A stretch of DNA of 24,122 bases, taken from contig JAKPAQ010000162.1 of NCBI GenBank assembly GCA_029779385.1, positions 1 through 24,122 on the forward strand. Reading direction: 5' to 3'. The stretch's first letter is position 1. The number at the start of each line of letters is the position of its first letter. Shown one piece after another: positions 17,320 to 24,122 of this stretch. This DNA is from Actinomycetes bacterium. GTDB lineage: Bacteria; Actinomycetota; Actinomycetes; Propionibacteriales; Nocardioidaceae. Both the position numbers and the translations under genes were made by a program. Under the pieces are notes generated by a model. The model saw nothing but the letters and a program-made list of their open reading frames with translations. It had not been told where the DNA came from and searched no databases.

Positions 17320-18567
17320 TCAAAGCGTGGGCAGGTTCAACGCAATGTCGGTGCGGTAGTGCGCGCCCCGGATCTTGATCAGGCTGACTGCCGCATATGC
17401 CCGCGCCCGAGCCTGCGCCAAATCTTCGCCGCTGGCGGTGACCGAGAGCACGCGCCCGCCGGCAGTCACTAGGTTCTGGTCGGCGTCGAGCGCCGTGCCG
17501 GCGTGGATGACGTCCACGCCTTCGAGAGCGTTCGCCTCGTCAACGCCGGTGATCACGTCGCCCTTTACCGGATCTTGGGGATAGTTTTCCGCCGAGATGA
17601 CCACGGTGATCGCCGCACCCGACCGCCACTTGGGCAAGCCCACTTCGCCGAGGGTTCCGGTGGCAGCACCGTAAAGCAGCGCCGAAAGTGGCGTCTTGAG
17701 CAGGGCCATGAGCGCTTGAGTCTCTGGGTCACCGAACCGGGCGTTGAACTCCACGACTCGGGTTCCGCGACTCGTCAACGCCAAACCGGCGTACAGCAGG
17801 CCCTGGAACGGCGTGCCGCGAGCGGCCATCTCTTTGACGGTCGGCACCAGCACGCGCCGCGAAACGTCGACAACCAAATCTTCTGGCGCCCAATCCAGCG
17901 GCGTGTACGCCCCCATGCCACCGGTGTTCGGGCCTTCATCGTTGTCGTAGGCACGCTTGAAGTCTTGGGCGGGTTGCAACGGCAACACCGTCGAACCGTC
18001 GGTGATGGCGAACAGTGAAACTTCTGGACCGTCGAGGAATTCCTCGATCACAACACGGTCGCAGGAGGCGGCATGAGTGACTGCCTCTTGGCGGTCCTCG
18101 GTGACGACGACGCCCTTTCCGGCGGCCAGTGCGTCGTCCTTGACGACATAGGGCGGCCCGAAGGCGTCGAGTGCGTCGGCGACCTGTTCGGCAGTTTCAC
18201 AAACCCGCGCCATCGCGGTGGGCACGTCAGCCGCGGCCATCACCTGCTTGGCGAATGCCTTGGAACCTTCAAGTTGAGCGGCCTCGGCGGTCGGGCCGAA
18301 GCAGGCGATCTTCACCGCACGCACCGCATCGGCGACGCCGGCGACCAAGGGCGCTTCGGGGCCGACGACGACCAAATCCGCAGCCAGCGAAACGGCCAAT
18401 TCGGCCACCGCATCGCCGTCAAGCGGATCGACCGGATGCAAAGTGGCGATCGCCGCCATTCCGGGATTGCCCGGAGCAGCATGCACTTCGGTGACTTGCG
18501 GGTCGCGCGAAAGCGCTAGGGACAAAGCATGTTCACGGCCGCCAGTGCCGATGACGAGAACCTTCAC
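17320..18567 (-). CDS. purD: PurD, phosphoribosylamine-glycine ligase
   Basis: Second purine step: phosphoribosylamine + glycine + ATP to GAR. The 415-aa ATP-grasp enzyme starts with the PurD signature GTGGREHAL (7-15). It carries KDDALAAGKGVVV in the ATP-binding domain, NTGGMGAYTP, and RFGDPETQ, which holds the metal and ATP ligands. Length is typical, with no fusion to PurM or PurN. The GTG start has no ribosome site; TAGACT stands six bases upstream. The gene is divergent from a VOC-fold gene, with only 30 bases between start codons. purB follows after 55 bases. Confidence 0.96.
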   Translation of the reverse strand: MKVLVIGTGGREHALSLALSRDPQVTEVHAAPGNPGMAAIATLHPVDPLDGDAVAELAVSLAADLVVVGPEAPLVAGVADAVRAVKIACFGPTAEAAQLEGSKAFAKQVMAAADVPTAMARVCETAEQVADALDAFGPPYVVKDDALAAGKGVVVTEDRQEAVTHAASCDRVVIEEFLDGPEVSLFAITDGSTVLPLQPAQDFKRAYDNDEGPNTGGMGAYTPLDWAPEDLVVDVSRRVLVPTVKEMAARGTPFQGLLYAGLALTSRGTRVVEFNARFGDPETQALMALLKTPLSALLYGAATGTLGEVGLPKWRSGAAITVVISAENYPQDPVKGDVITGVDEANALEGVDVIHAGTALDADQNLVTAGGRVLSVTASGEDLAQARARAYAAVSLIKIRGAHYRTDIALNLPTL

Positions 18568-18591
18568 ACCGGGAGTCTAGTGAGGTTTACT
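18563..18591 (+). promoter_or_regulatory. Promoter of the VOC-fold gene, leaderless
   Basis: TTCACA (18563-18568, 5/6 to TTGACA), a 17-base spacer, and TTTACT (18586-18591), then six bases (CAAACC) to ATG 18598. The -35 covers the purD start codon. Confidence 0.5.
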
Positions 18592-18604
18592 CAAACCATG
18601 ACAA
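18574..18604 (-). promoter_or_regulatory. Promoter of purD, leaderless
   Basis: TAGACT (18579-18574), six bases (CCCGGT), then GTG 18567. TTGTCA (18604-18599), a 5/6 match to TTGACA, is a possible -35 at a long 19-base spacing. It lies over the first codons of the divergent gene. Confidence 0.5.
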
Positions 18605-19002
18605 TCTCACTCAACCCGTACCTTGGATTTGCCGGCCAAGCGCGCGAAGCATTCACCTTCTACCAGTCAGTTTTTGGTGGCGAACTCGATATGACCACCT
18701 ACGCTGAAGGCGGAACGGAGGCGAAGTTCCCTGAGTACCTGATGCATGCGTCCTTGTTCACTCCAGACGGTTTTCGGCTCATGGGTTCAGACATGCACGA
18801 ACAAGTGAATCCGGGCCACGCAGTCACCGTGAACGGAACGACCGAGGCGGCCGAGCGGCTCACGGAAAGCTGGAATGGGCTAGCCCAAGGAGCCCAAGTC
18901 GTCTTCCCACTCGGCCCGGCGCCCTGGGGCGGCTCATTTGGTCAACTTTTCGACCAATTCGGCATAGCTTGGATGGTCGCCTTCGACGACTCGTTCTCCT
19001 GA
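18598..19002 (+). CDS. VOC-fold protein, PhnB/glyoxalase-like
   Basis: A 134-aa protein of the vicinal oxygen chelate superfamily, PhnB-like group. It begins LNPYLGFAGQAREAFTFYQSVFGGEL and contains the HASLFTPDGFRLMGSD strand pair and the closing APWGGSFGQLFDQFGIAWMVAF, which is very typical of this group. Members vary in activity and many are uncharacterised, so substrate is unknown. ATG 18598 is chosen because the family N-terminus starts there, although the frame is open further upstream inside purD; a leaderless promoter fits the same start. It is the only plus-strand gene between ugd and the right edge. Confidence 0.87.
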   Translation: MTISLNPYLGFAGQAREAFTFYQSVFGGELDMTTYAEGGTEAKFPEYLMHASLFTPDGFRLMGSDMHEQVNPGHAVTVNGTTEAAERLTESWNGLAQGAQVVFPLGPAPWGGSFGQLFDQFGIAWMVAFDDSFS

Positions 19003-19003
19003 T

Positions 19004-19034
19004 CGGGCACGAACCTGCCCGGCCGGCACCGGCC
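19004..19034. terminator. Tandem hairpins between convergent VOC gene and purA
   Basis: CGGGCA (19004-19009) pairs with TGCCCG (19016-19021), and GGCCG (19021-19025) with CGGCC (19030-19034). The gap between stops is 42 bases and the structure suits both strands, but there is no T-run, so this is a tentative terminator. Confidence 0.4.
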
Positions 19035-19044
19035 AAGGCTCGGC

Positions 19045-20328
19045 TCAGAGCAGGTCGTGCAGGACGACCGTCTCTTCGCGGTCTGGGCCGACCCCGATGG
19101 CGCTGATCCGCGAGCCACTCATCGCCTCGATTTCGCGCACGTAGGACTGGGCGTTCGCCGGCAGGTCGGCGAACTCGCGCGCACCGCTGATGTCTTCGGT
19201 CCAGCCGGGGAAAAATTCATAGATCGGCTTGGCGTGGTGGAAGTCGGTCTGCGTCATCGGAACCTCATCGACGCGCTGGCCGTCAACCTCATAGGCGACA
19301 CAGACCGGAATCTGCTCGAACCCGGTCAGCACGTCCAACTTCGTCATCACGAAATCGGTGACGCCGTTGATTCGGGCCGCATAACGAGCGATCGGCGCGT
19401 CATACCAACCACAACGCCGCGGCCGACCGGTAGTAGTGCCGAACTCGCCGCCGTTGCTGCGCAGTGTCTCGCCGTCGGCGTCGAACAACTCGGTCGGGAA
19501 CGGCCCCTCGCCCACGCGCGTGGCGTAGGCCTTCACGATGCCGATGACTCGAGTGATTTCCGTTGGGGCGATGCCCGATCCGGTGCAAGCGCCGCCGGTC
19601 GTGGCCGACGAACTGGTGACGAACGGGTAAGTGCCGTGGTCTACGTCCAACAAGGTGGCCTGCCCGGCCTCAAGCAGCACCGTCTTGTCGGCCTTTAGCG
19701 CTTCGTGCAGCACCAGACTCGAGTCGGCAACCATCGGGTGCAGTCGCTCGGCGTGCGAGAGCAACTGTTCGACGATCTCTTCGACCTCGACCGAACGGCG
19801 GTTGTAGACCTTCGTCAGGATCTGGTTCTTCAACTCCAACGCGCCCTCTACTTTGGCGCGCAAGATTTTTTCGTCGAAGGTGTCTTGGATGCGGATGCCC
19901 AGACGGTTCATCTTGTCGGCGTAGGTCGGGCCGATGCCGCGACCGGTGGTGCCGATCTTGCGGCTGCCAAGGAAGCGTTCGTTGACCTTGTCGAGCGTCC
20001 GGTTGTAGTCGGCGATGACGTGAGCGTTCGCGCTGACGATCAACTTCGAGGTGTCGATCCCGCGCTCATTCAGCGCGTCGATTTCCTGGAACAGGACGTC
20101 CAGGTCGATGACGACGCCGTTGCCGATCACCGGCACGCAGCCCGGGCTCAAGATGCCGCTGGGAAGCAAGTGGAGCGCGTACTTCTCGTCGCCGATGACG
20201 ACGGTATGGCCGGCATTGTTTCCGCCGTTGAACTTCACGACGTAGTCGACGCGGCTGCCAAGGAGGTCAGTTGCCTTGCCTTTGCCCTCGTCTCCCCACT
20301 GGGCTCCGACGATCACGACTGCGGGCAT
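19045..20328 (-). CDS. purA: PurA, adenylosuccinate synthetase
   Basis: Joins IMP and aspartate using GTP, the first committed step to AMP. The 427-aa protein has the GTP-binding [11 protein letters not shown] at 8-18 (Asp13 the expected catalytic base) and NNAGHTVV with His41, then the conserved [14 protein letters not shown], all intact. ATG 20328 gives the normal N-terminus ([15 protein letters not shown]) and has AAGGAG nine bases upstream. The frame is open 12 codons further up, but that part overlaps the ribosome site. Unlike the other purine genes here it has a true leader, with a hairpin near its 5' end, and sits downstream of DUF3151, an order also known in mycobacteria. Confidence 0.97.
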   Translation of the reverse strand: MPAVVIVGAQWGDEGKGKATDLLGSRVDYVVKFNGGNNAGHTVVIGDEKYALHLLPSGILSPGCVPVIGNGVVIDLDVLFQEIDALNERGIDTSKLIVSANAHVIADYNRTLDKVNERFLGSRKIGTTGRGIGPTYADKMNRLGIRIQDTFDEKILRAKVEGALELKNQILTKVYNRRSVEVEEIVEQLLSHAERLHPMVADSSLVLHEALKADKTVLLEAGQATLLDVDHGTYPFVTSSSATTGGACTGSGIAPTEITRVIGIVKAYATRVGEGPFPTELFDADGETLRSNGGEFGTTTGRPRRCGWYDAPIARYAARINGVTDFVMTKLDVLTGFEQIPVCVAYEVDGQRVDEVPMTQTDFHHAKPIYEFFPGWTEDISGAREFADLPANAQSYVREIEAMSGSRISAIGVGPDREETVVLHDLL

Positions 20329-20355
20329 TTGCTGCCACTCCTTAGTCAAACGGAA

Positions 20356-20371
20356 AGCCCGCAAGCGGGCT
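20356..20371 (-). other. Hairpin in the purA leader
   Basis: AGCCCG/CGGGCT with a four-base loop, followed by TTTCCGTTTG. It lies between DUF3151 and the purA ribosome site, near the predicted transcript 5' end. It may stabilise the message or weakly terminate read-through. Confidence 0.4.
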
Positions 20372-20382
20372 CGTACTCGCCA

Positions 20383-20409
20383 ATCCTACCGGCGATCACC
20401 GTCAGTCAA
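20383..20409 (-). promoter_or_regulatory. Candidate promoter of purA
   Basis: TTGACT (20409-20404), overlapping the DUF3151 stop codon, and TAGGAT (20388-20383), separated by 15 bases, which is short. It would give a leader of about 48 bases. Confidence 0.4.
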
Positions 20410-20806
20410 CTAGCGCGTCGTAACCTTCGCGACTCGATTCGCGCAGGAATTCGCGGCACCGGTGCGCTTCGGCCTCGTCGCCGAGTCGCTCACTTGCGGT
20501 CGCAAGCACCGCCAGTGACTGCAAGAAACCGCGGTTCGGCTCATGGGCCCACGGCACTGGGCCGTGACCCTTCCAGCCATTTCGCCGCAACAAGTCCAGC
20601 GAGCGATGGTAGGCGGTGCGTGCGAACGCATAACCTTCCAGGTCGCGCCCGGCCGTCAATGCTGCATCAGCCAACTTGGCCCAAGCGGCAACCGAATCGG
20701 GCTGCTGTCGGGCGACGTCTTCGGCGGCCGCGCCGTCCGCGAGCAAAGCCGCTCCCGGATCTTGAGGCAAAAGCGTTTCGGGCGGCTCGCCAAAGAGATT
20801 CGTCAT
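20402..20806 (-). CDS. DUF3151 family protein
   Basis: A 134-aa actinobacteria-specific protein of unknown function. It begins MTNLFGEPPETLLP as family members do, has TPR-like helices (PDSVAAWAKLADAALTAGRDLEGYAFARTAYHRSLDLLRR), and then the conserved NGWKGHGPVPWAHEPNRGFLQSL block. There is no signal peptide or membrane segment, so it is probably cytoplasmic. The ATG is five bases after the universal stress protein stop, so the two are co-translated; only a weak GAAAG ribosome site is seen. The neighbourhood with fba and purA is conserved in actinobacteria, but no role can be read from it. Confidence 0.9.
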   Translation of the reverse strand: MTNLFGEPPETLLPQDPGAALLADGAAAEDVARQQPDSVAAWAKLADAALTAGRDLEGYAFARTAYHRSLDLLRRNGWKGHGPVPWAHEPNRGFLQSLAVLATASERLGDEAEAHRCREFLRESSREGYDALVD

Positions 20807-20811
20807 GTGAA

Positions 20812-21246
20812 CTACTTTCGGTGAGTGTGGGCGATGTAAACATCACACGGTGCGTGAGCGGCCACGTCGCGAGCGATGCTGCCAAGGATTCGAGCCAGAC
20901 CTTGCACCCGCTTGTTGCCGACGACGATCACGTCGGCGTTCAATGTCTCTGCAGCCTTGACCAGCGCGTCCGCCGGATTGCCTTCCGCCGGCGCGTACTC
21001 GACCTCAAGGTCGGGAAACTCGCGTCGGATCTCGACGAAAACGTCGCGGGCAACTTCTTCGGCGAACTGTTCGCTGCTAACCAAAATCTCTTCGGATCCG
21101 ACGCTGACCTGCTCGGCCTCGAAATTTCCGTAGGCCGAAAGGACGTGCAGTTTCGCGCCCATTGCTGCCGCCAAGCCCGCCGCAGTACGCGCGGCAGCAG
21201 CGGCGGTTTCGGACTGGTCCACCCCAGTGACCACAATTTTTGACAT
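20812..21246 (-). CDS. Universal stress protein (UspA family)
   Basis: A 144-aa single Usp domain. It has the N-terminal KIVVTGVDQSETA strand-loop and the ATP-binding C-terminal motif, here VVGNKRVQGLARILGSIARDVAAHAPCDV, which matches the G-2x-G-9x-G(S/T) pattern only loosely (GN..., then GS). It is probably an ATP-binding regulatory protein; a partner is unknown. ATG 21246 is chosen, with a GGGGGT ribosome-like stretch upstream, because an in-frame start four codons earlier overlaps it. It lies 48 bases after fba and directly before DUF3151. Confidence 0.88.
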   Translation of the reverse strand: MSKIVVTGVDQSETAAAAARTAAGLAAAMGAKLHVLSAYGNFEAEQVSVGSEEILVSSEQFAEEVARDVFVEIRREFPDLEVEYAPAEGNPADALVKAAETLNADVIVVGNKRVQGLARILGSIARDVAAHAPCDVYIAHTHRK

Positions 21247-21263
21247 AACTACCCCCAACTAGT

Positions 21264-21285
21264 TCGACCCAAAGGGTCGATTTTT
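21264..21285 (+). terminator. Hairpin with T-run, oriented against the flanking genes
   Basis: TCGACCC (21264-21270), loop AAA, GGGTCGA (21274-21280), then TTTTT (21281-21285). As a terminator it reads on the plus strand, while both flanking genes are on the minus strand. The palindrome TTTTCCGGAAAA follows directly (21282-21293). Confidence 0.5.
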
Positions 21286-21294
21286 CCGGAAAAG

Positions 21295-22311
21295 TTAGTG
21301 CGTTCCAGCGCTGCGCAGGTTCTGGCAGGCCTCAACCACACGGGCGGCCATTCCCGCTTCGGCCGCCTTGCCCCAAGCCCGCGGGTCGTACTGCTTCTTG
21401 TTGCCGACTTCGCCGTCGACCTTGAGCACGCCGTCGTAGTTCTGGAACATGTGGGCGGCGGCCGGGCGGGTAAAGGCGTACTGCGTGTCGGTGTCGACGT
21501 TCATCTTCACTACGCCGTAGTCAACGGCGGCGCTGATCTCTTCAGGCAGCGAACCCGAGCCACCGTGGAAGACGAAGTCGAAGGCGCGATCCTTGCCGAA
21601 CTTGGCGGCAACGGCATCTTGGGCAGCCTTGAGGACCTCCGGGCGCAACTTCACGTTGCCCGGCTTGTAGACGCCATGCACGTTGCCGAAGGTCAACGCG
21701 GTCAGGTAGCGACCCTGCTCGCCGAGTCCGAGGGCCTCGATCGTGGCAATCGCGTCTTCGGGCGAGGTGTAGAGCTTGTCGTTGATTTCAGCCTCAACGC
21801 CGTCCTCTTCGCCACCGACGACACCGATCTCAACTTCGAGGATGATGTTCGCGGCCTTCGCCTTAGCCAGCAGGTCTTTGGCGATCTCGAGGTTTTCGGC
21901 CAACGGAACTGCCGAACCGTCCCACATGTGCGACTGGAACAGCGGCAGTTCGCCGTTCTTGACGCGCTCGGCCGAAACTGCCAACAGCGGACGGACGAAA
22001 CCGTCGAGCTTGTCCTTGGGGCAGTGATCGGTGTGCAGGGCAACGTTGATCGGGTAGTTCTTGGCGACCTCGTGGGCGTAGGCGGCGAACGCTAGCGAAC
22101 CCGAGACCATGTCCTTGACCGTCGGGCCGGAGAAATACTCAGCCCCACCGGTAGAAACCTGAATGATGCCGTCACTGCCAGCCTCAGCGAACCCGGCGAG
22201 CGCAGCATTGAGCGTCTGCGAAGACGAGACGTTGATGGCCGGATAAGCGAACGACTGATTCTTGGCCTTGTCGAGCATCTCGGCATAGACCTCGGGAGTG
22301 GCGACGGGCAT
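21295..22311 (-). CDS. fba: Class II fructose-bisphosphate aldolase
   Basis: Reversible cleavage of fructose 1,6-bisphosphate to DHAP and glyceraldehyde 3-phosphate, zinc-dependent. The 338-aa protein has the class II zinc site ALHTDHCPKD at 91-100 (His93, Asp95, His96), GNVHGVYKPGNVKL with further ligands, and the phosphate-binding FHGGSGS. It is the long class IIA form common in actinobacteria. ATG 22311 has a perfect AGGAGG four bases upstream, the strongest ribosome site in the window, fitting an abundant glycolytic enzyme. It lies 30 bases after the TrmH-family gene, probably in one operon with pyrE. Confidence 0.97.
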   Translation of the reverse strand: MPVATPEVYAEMLDKAKNQSFAYPAINVSSSQTLNAALAGFAEAGSDGIIQVSTGGAEYFSGPTVKDMVSGSLAFAAYAHEVAKNYPINVALHTDHCPKDKLDGFVRPLLAVSAERVKNGELPLFQSHMWDGSAVPLAENLEIAKDLLAKAKAANIILEVEIGVVGGEEDGVEAEINDKLYTSPEDAIATIEALGLGEQGRYLTALTFGNVHGVYKPGNVKLRPEVLKAAQDAVAAKFGKDRAFDFVFHGGSGSLPEEISAAVDYGVVKMNVDTDTQYAFTRPAAAHMFQNYDGVLKVDGEVGNKKQYDPRAWGKAAEAGMAARVVEACQNLRSAGTH

Positions 22312-22341
22312 GGATCCTCCTGGAGCAAACGGCTGTCTGGG

Positions 22342-22950
22342 TCAGTATTCCACCGGCAGGTCGGCCGCATGCTCGCGGATCCACGCATGCATCGCAATAG
22401 CGGCGGCCGCGCCGGCGTTTATCGATCTTGTTGAACCAAACTGAGCGATCGCCACCATCGAACTGCACAGGGACGCTGCTTCGTCGGTCAAGCCCGGACC
22501 TTCTTGCCCAAACATTAAGACCGAGGACACTGGCAGGCTCGTCGATTCGAGCCCGACCGCGCCGGGGAGGTTGTCGATGCCCACTACCTCGACTTTGGCC
22601 TCGCGCGCCCAGTCGCCGAATTCCTCAACAGTCCGATGGTGATGAACATGGACGTACCGGTCGGTGACCATCGCCCCGCGGCGGTTCCAGCGGCGCTTGC
22701 CGATGATGTGCACCCCGGCAGCGTTGAAAGCGTTAGCGGTCCGCACGATCGAACCGATGTTGAAGTCGTGTTGCCAGTTTTCGATCGCAACATGGAACTG
22801 ATGCCGACTCTGGTCTAAGTCGGCGACGATCGCTTCGACCGTCCAATAGCGGTATCGGTCCACCACGTTTCGCGAGTCGCCTTCAGCCAAAAGTTCGGGG
22901 TCATAGCGCGGATCCTCGGGCAACGGTCCGACCCACGGTCCGACGGTCAC
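22342..22950 (-). CDS. TrmH/SpoU-family RNA 2'-O-methyltransferase
   Basis: A 202-aa SPOUT methyltransferase that uses S-adenosylmethionine to methylate ribose in tRNA or rRNA. All three family motifs are present: FNIGSIVRT (63-71), FGQEGPG (147-153), and [10 protein letters not shown] (171-180), the last forming the knotted cofactor pocket. The target is unknown. GTG 22950 overlaps the pyrE stop by four bases (GTGA), so translation is coupled. Mycobacteria carry a related gene between pyrE and fba, and this gene is probably its equivalent. Confidence 0.88.
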   Translation of the reverse strand: MTVGPWVGPLPEDPRYDPELLAEGDSRNVVDRYRYWTVEAIVADLDQSRHQFHVAIENWQHDFNIGSIVRTANAFNAAGVHIIGKRRWNRRGAMVTDRYVHVHHHRTVEEFGDWAREAKVEVVGIDNLPGAVGLESTSLPVSSVLMFGQEGPGLTDEAASLCSSMVAIAQFGSTRSINAGAAAAIAMHAWIREHAADLPVEY

Positions 22951-23591
22951 GACACTCCGTAACGGTCGCGGTACTCACGAACCGCTGGCAGGTGCTCGCC
23001 GTAGCGGCCGGTCTGTTCGAGGTACTCAATGATGTGGTCGAAGTTGACGATCGAGTACACCGAGATCGCGTAGTCGCGTTCGACCTCCTGAATCGCCGAC
23101 AGTTCGCCGGTGCCTCGCTCGCGGCGATCGACGGCAACCATCACTGCTGCCACTTCGGCAGCTAAGTTGGCCACAAGTTCGATAACTTCACGAATGGCGG
23201 TGCCCGCCGTGATCACATCGTCGATCACCAGCAGGCGGCCCTTCGGCTCGGCGCCAACGAAAAGCCCGCCCTCGCCATGGTCCTTGACTTCTTTGCGGTT
23301 GAAGCACCACGGCACGTCTAGACCGTGCTCGGTGGCCAGTTTCACCGCCGTGGCCGCAGCCAACGGGATGCCCTTGTAGGCCGGGCCGAGGAGAACATCG
23401 AAAGCCACCTGCGATTGAGCGATCGCGTCGGCATAAAACCCGCCGAGGGCATCGAGTCGCGCCCCGGTGTTGAAGCCGCCGGCGTTGAAGAAGTACGGCG
23501 ACGTTCGGCCGGATTTGAGGGTGAAGGAACCGAACTTCAAAACCTCATGTTCTAGGGCAAATTCAATAAACCTTCGCTGGTAGTCATGCAC
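22947..23591 (-). CDS. pyrE: PyrE, orotate phosphoribosyltransferase
   Basis: Converts orotate and PRPP to OMP in pyrimidine synthesis. The 214-aa protein has [19 protein letters not shown] near the N-terminus, the mobile loop KDHGEGG at 103-109, and the PRPP motif [11 protein letters not shown] at 122-132. Both length and wording resemble the enterobacterial PyrE rather than the shorter (~180 aa) type of many actinobacteria. The GTG start is the right frame (an ATG four bases downstream is not) and gives the expected [18 protein letters not shown] stands six bases upstream and includes the sortase stop codon. There is no ribosome site. Confidence 0.96.
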   Translation of the reverse strand: MHDYQRRFIEFALEHEVLKFGSFTLKSGRTSPYFFNAGGFNTGARLDALGGFYADAIAQSQVAFDVLLGPAYKGIPLAAATAVKLATEHGLDVPWCFNRKEVKDHGEGGLFVGAEPKGRLLVIDDVITAGTAIREVIELVANLAAEVAAVMVAVDRRERGTGELSAIQEVERDYAISVYSIVNFDHIIEYLEQTGRYGEHLPAVREYRDRYGVS

Positions 23592-23597
23592 GGGCCA

Positions 23598-23603
23598 AGC
23601 CTA
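23598..23603 (-). promoter_or_regulatory. -10 box, leaderless start of pyrE
   Basis: TAGGCT, six bases (TGGCCC), then GTG 23591. Its first three bases are the TAG stop of the sortase gene. No clear -35 in the sortase coding end. Confidence 0.5.
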
Positions 23604-24122
23604 GGGGTCGGTTCGGTTCGGTTTTTCTACGGTCTTGGCAAGCGTCCCGACAACCACATTGCGGTCGTTGGTGCGGAACAGTTCGGCACAGGTCACCAGC
23701 GTCACCTTCGCCGCTGTTGGCTTTTCACCTTCGGCCTCGGGGTCTGGCACGGGCCAAAGCGGCCAGCTGGTCGTGAACGGCACCCTGGTTTCATCGCCGT
23801 CCTGACTCAGTACATAGGTATAGATGTGTGTCTTGGTTTCGACGATGACCTCGTCGCCGGCTCTTAGTTCGAGGAAGTTACGAAATGGCTCGCCGTGGGT
23901 GACCCGGTGGCCGGACAAGACGAGGTTGCCGATTTGGCCCGGATCGCCACCTTCCAGGTATCGACCTACCCCGCGCGCCAGGGTCGGGTCGTCGTCACCG
24001 TCGAGAATCGGCACCTCATAGTTTTCGCCGAAGCGCGGTATCCGCAGCAGGCCAACGCCTTCGACTGGAGTCTTGCCGGCCTCCCAGTCTCGAATTACTT
24101 CGGCCGCAATCTGTTGGTGAGC
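23601..24122 (-). CDS. Class E sortase, N-terminus outside the window
   Basis: A membrane-anchored transpeptidase that attaches proteins to the cell wall. The visible 173 codons have the class E core: LRIPRFGENYEVPILDGDDD, then LARGVGRYLEGGDPGQIGNLVLSGHR with the active-site His, VETKTHIYTYVL, and TLVTCAELFRTNDRNVVVG with the nucleophile Cys and the catalytic Arg. All three catalytic residues are present, so the domain looks functional. The N-terminal membrane helix would be beyond base 24122. It ends in TAG nine bases before the pyrE start. No substrate with a sorting signal is seen in the window. Confidence 0.9.
   Translation of the reverse strand, partial: AHQQIAAEVIRDWEAGKTPVEGVGLLRIPRFGENYEVPILDGDDDPTLARGVGRYLEGGDPGQIGNLVLSGHRVTHGEPFRNFLELRAGDEVIVETKTHIYTYVLSQDGDETRVPFTTSWPLWPVPDPEAEGEKPTAAKVTLVTCAELFRTNDRNVVVGTLAKTVEKPNRTDP

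Noticed and set aside
18529..18597. Upstream start for the VOC gene
   Set aside because: It adds 23 residues unlike the family and runs into purD. The promoter geometry and family N-terminus both point to ATG 18598.
19705..21243. Plus-strand open frame of 512 codons across purA, DUF3151 and usp
   Set aside because: It spans three intact minus-strand genes and reads as low-complexity Arg/Asp/Val-rich shadow sequence.
1..24122. CRISPR arrays, insertion sequences, attachment sites, phage or defence genes
   Set aside because: No regularly spaced repeats, transposase, integrase or recognisable defence domains were seen on either strand.

Overview
The window looks like a chromosomal piece of a high-GC actinobacterium (Actinomycetota). 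The evidence is strong G/C bias at third codon positions, many GTG starts, a class E sortase, a DUF3151 gene, and the gene order sortase-pyrE-RNA methyltransferase-fba-usp-DUF3151-purA, parts of which recur in mycobacteria and streptomycetes. Genus cannot be called from the sequence. Most of the window is housekeeping DNA; no mobile element, tRNA, rRNA or CRISPR array was seen.

Layout. (1) 1-5.1 kb, phosphate uptake: the end of pstS, then pstC, pstA and pstB on the plus strand, facing a DUF47 (PhoU-like)-pit pair on the minus strand. (2) 5.1-9.3 kb: a small 55-codon gene and purL, a single-chain 1283-aa FGAM synthase. (3) 9.3-10.4 kb: a disrupted locus in which the first ~70 codons of an ABC-transporter ATPase run into the 3' part of a secreted DUF6801-like protein, closed by a strong terminator. 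(4) 10.4-13.3 kb: a GNAT acetyltransferase-mntH pair and, divergent from it, a UDP-glucose dehydrogenase. (5) 13.3-18.6 kb: purD, purB, purC and an acyl-CoA ligase, all minus strand. (6) 18.6-24.1 kb: a VOC-fold protein (plus strand), then on the minus strand sortase E (partial), pyrE, a TrmH-type methyltransferase, fba, a universal stress protein, DUF3151 and purA.

How the genes work together: five purine genes (purL, purC, purB, purD, purA) and pyrE cover much of de novo nucleotide synthesis. The Pst and Pit systems supply phosphate, MntH supplies Mn2+/Fe2+, Fba belongs to central glycolysis, and Ugd makes UDP-glucuronate for envelope glycans.

The most striking pattern is regulatory. Eight start codons (the small gene, purL, the ABC fragment, ugd, purC, a three-codon ORF in front of purB, purD and pyrE) are each preceded by a TANNNT hexamer exactly six bases upstream. 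That is the geometry of an actinobacterial -10 box driving a leaderless mRNA. Genes with clear Shine-Dalgarno sequences (pstB, pstC, DUF47, fadD, GNAT, purA, fba) lack it. The nucleotide genes therefore look individually promoted and mostly leaderless although they lie head to tail like an operon.
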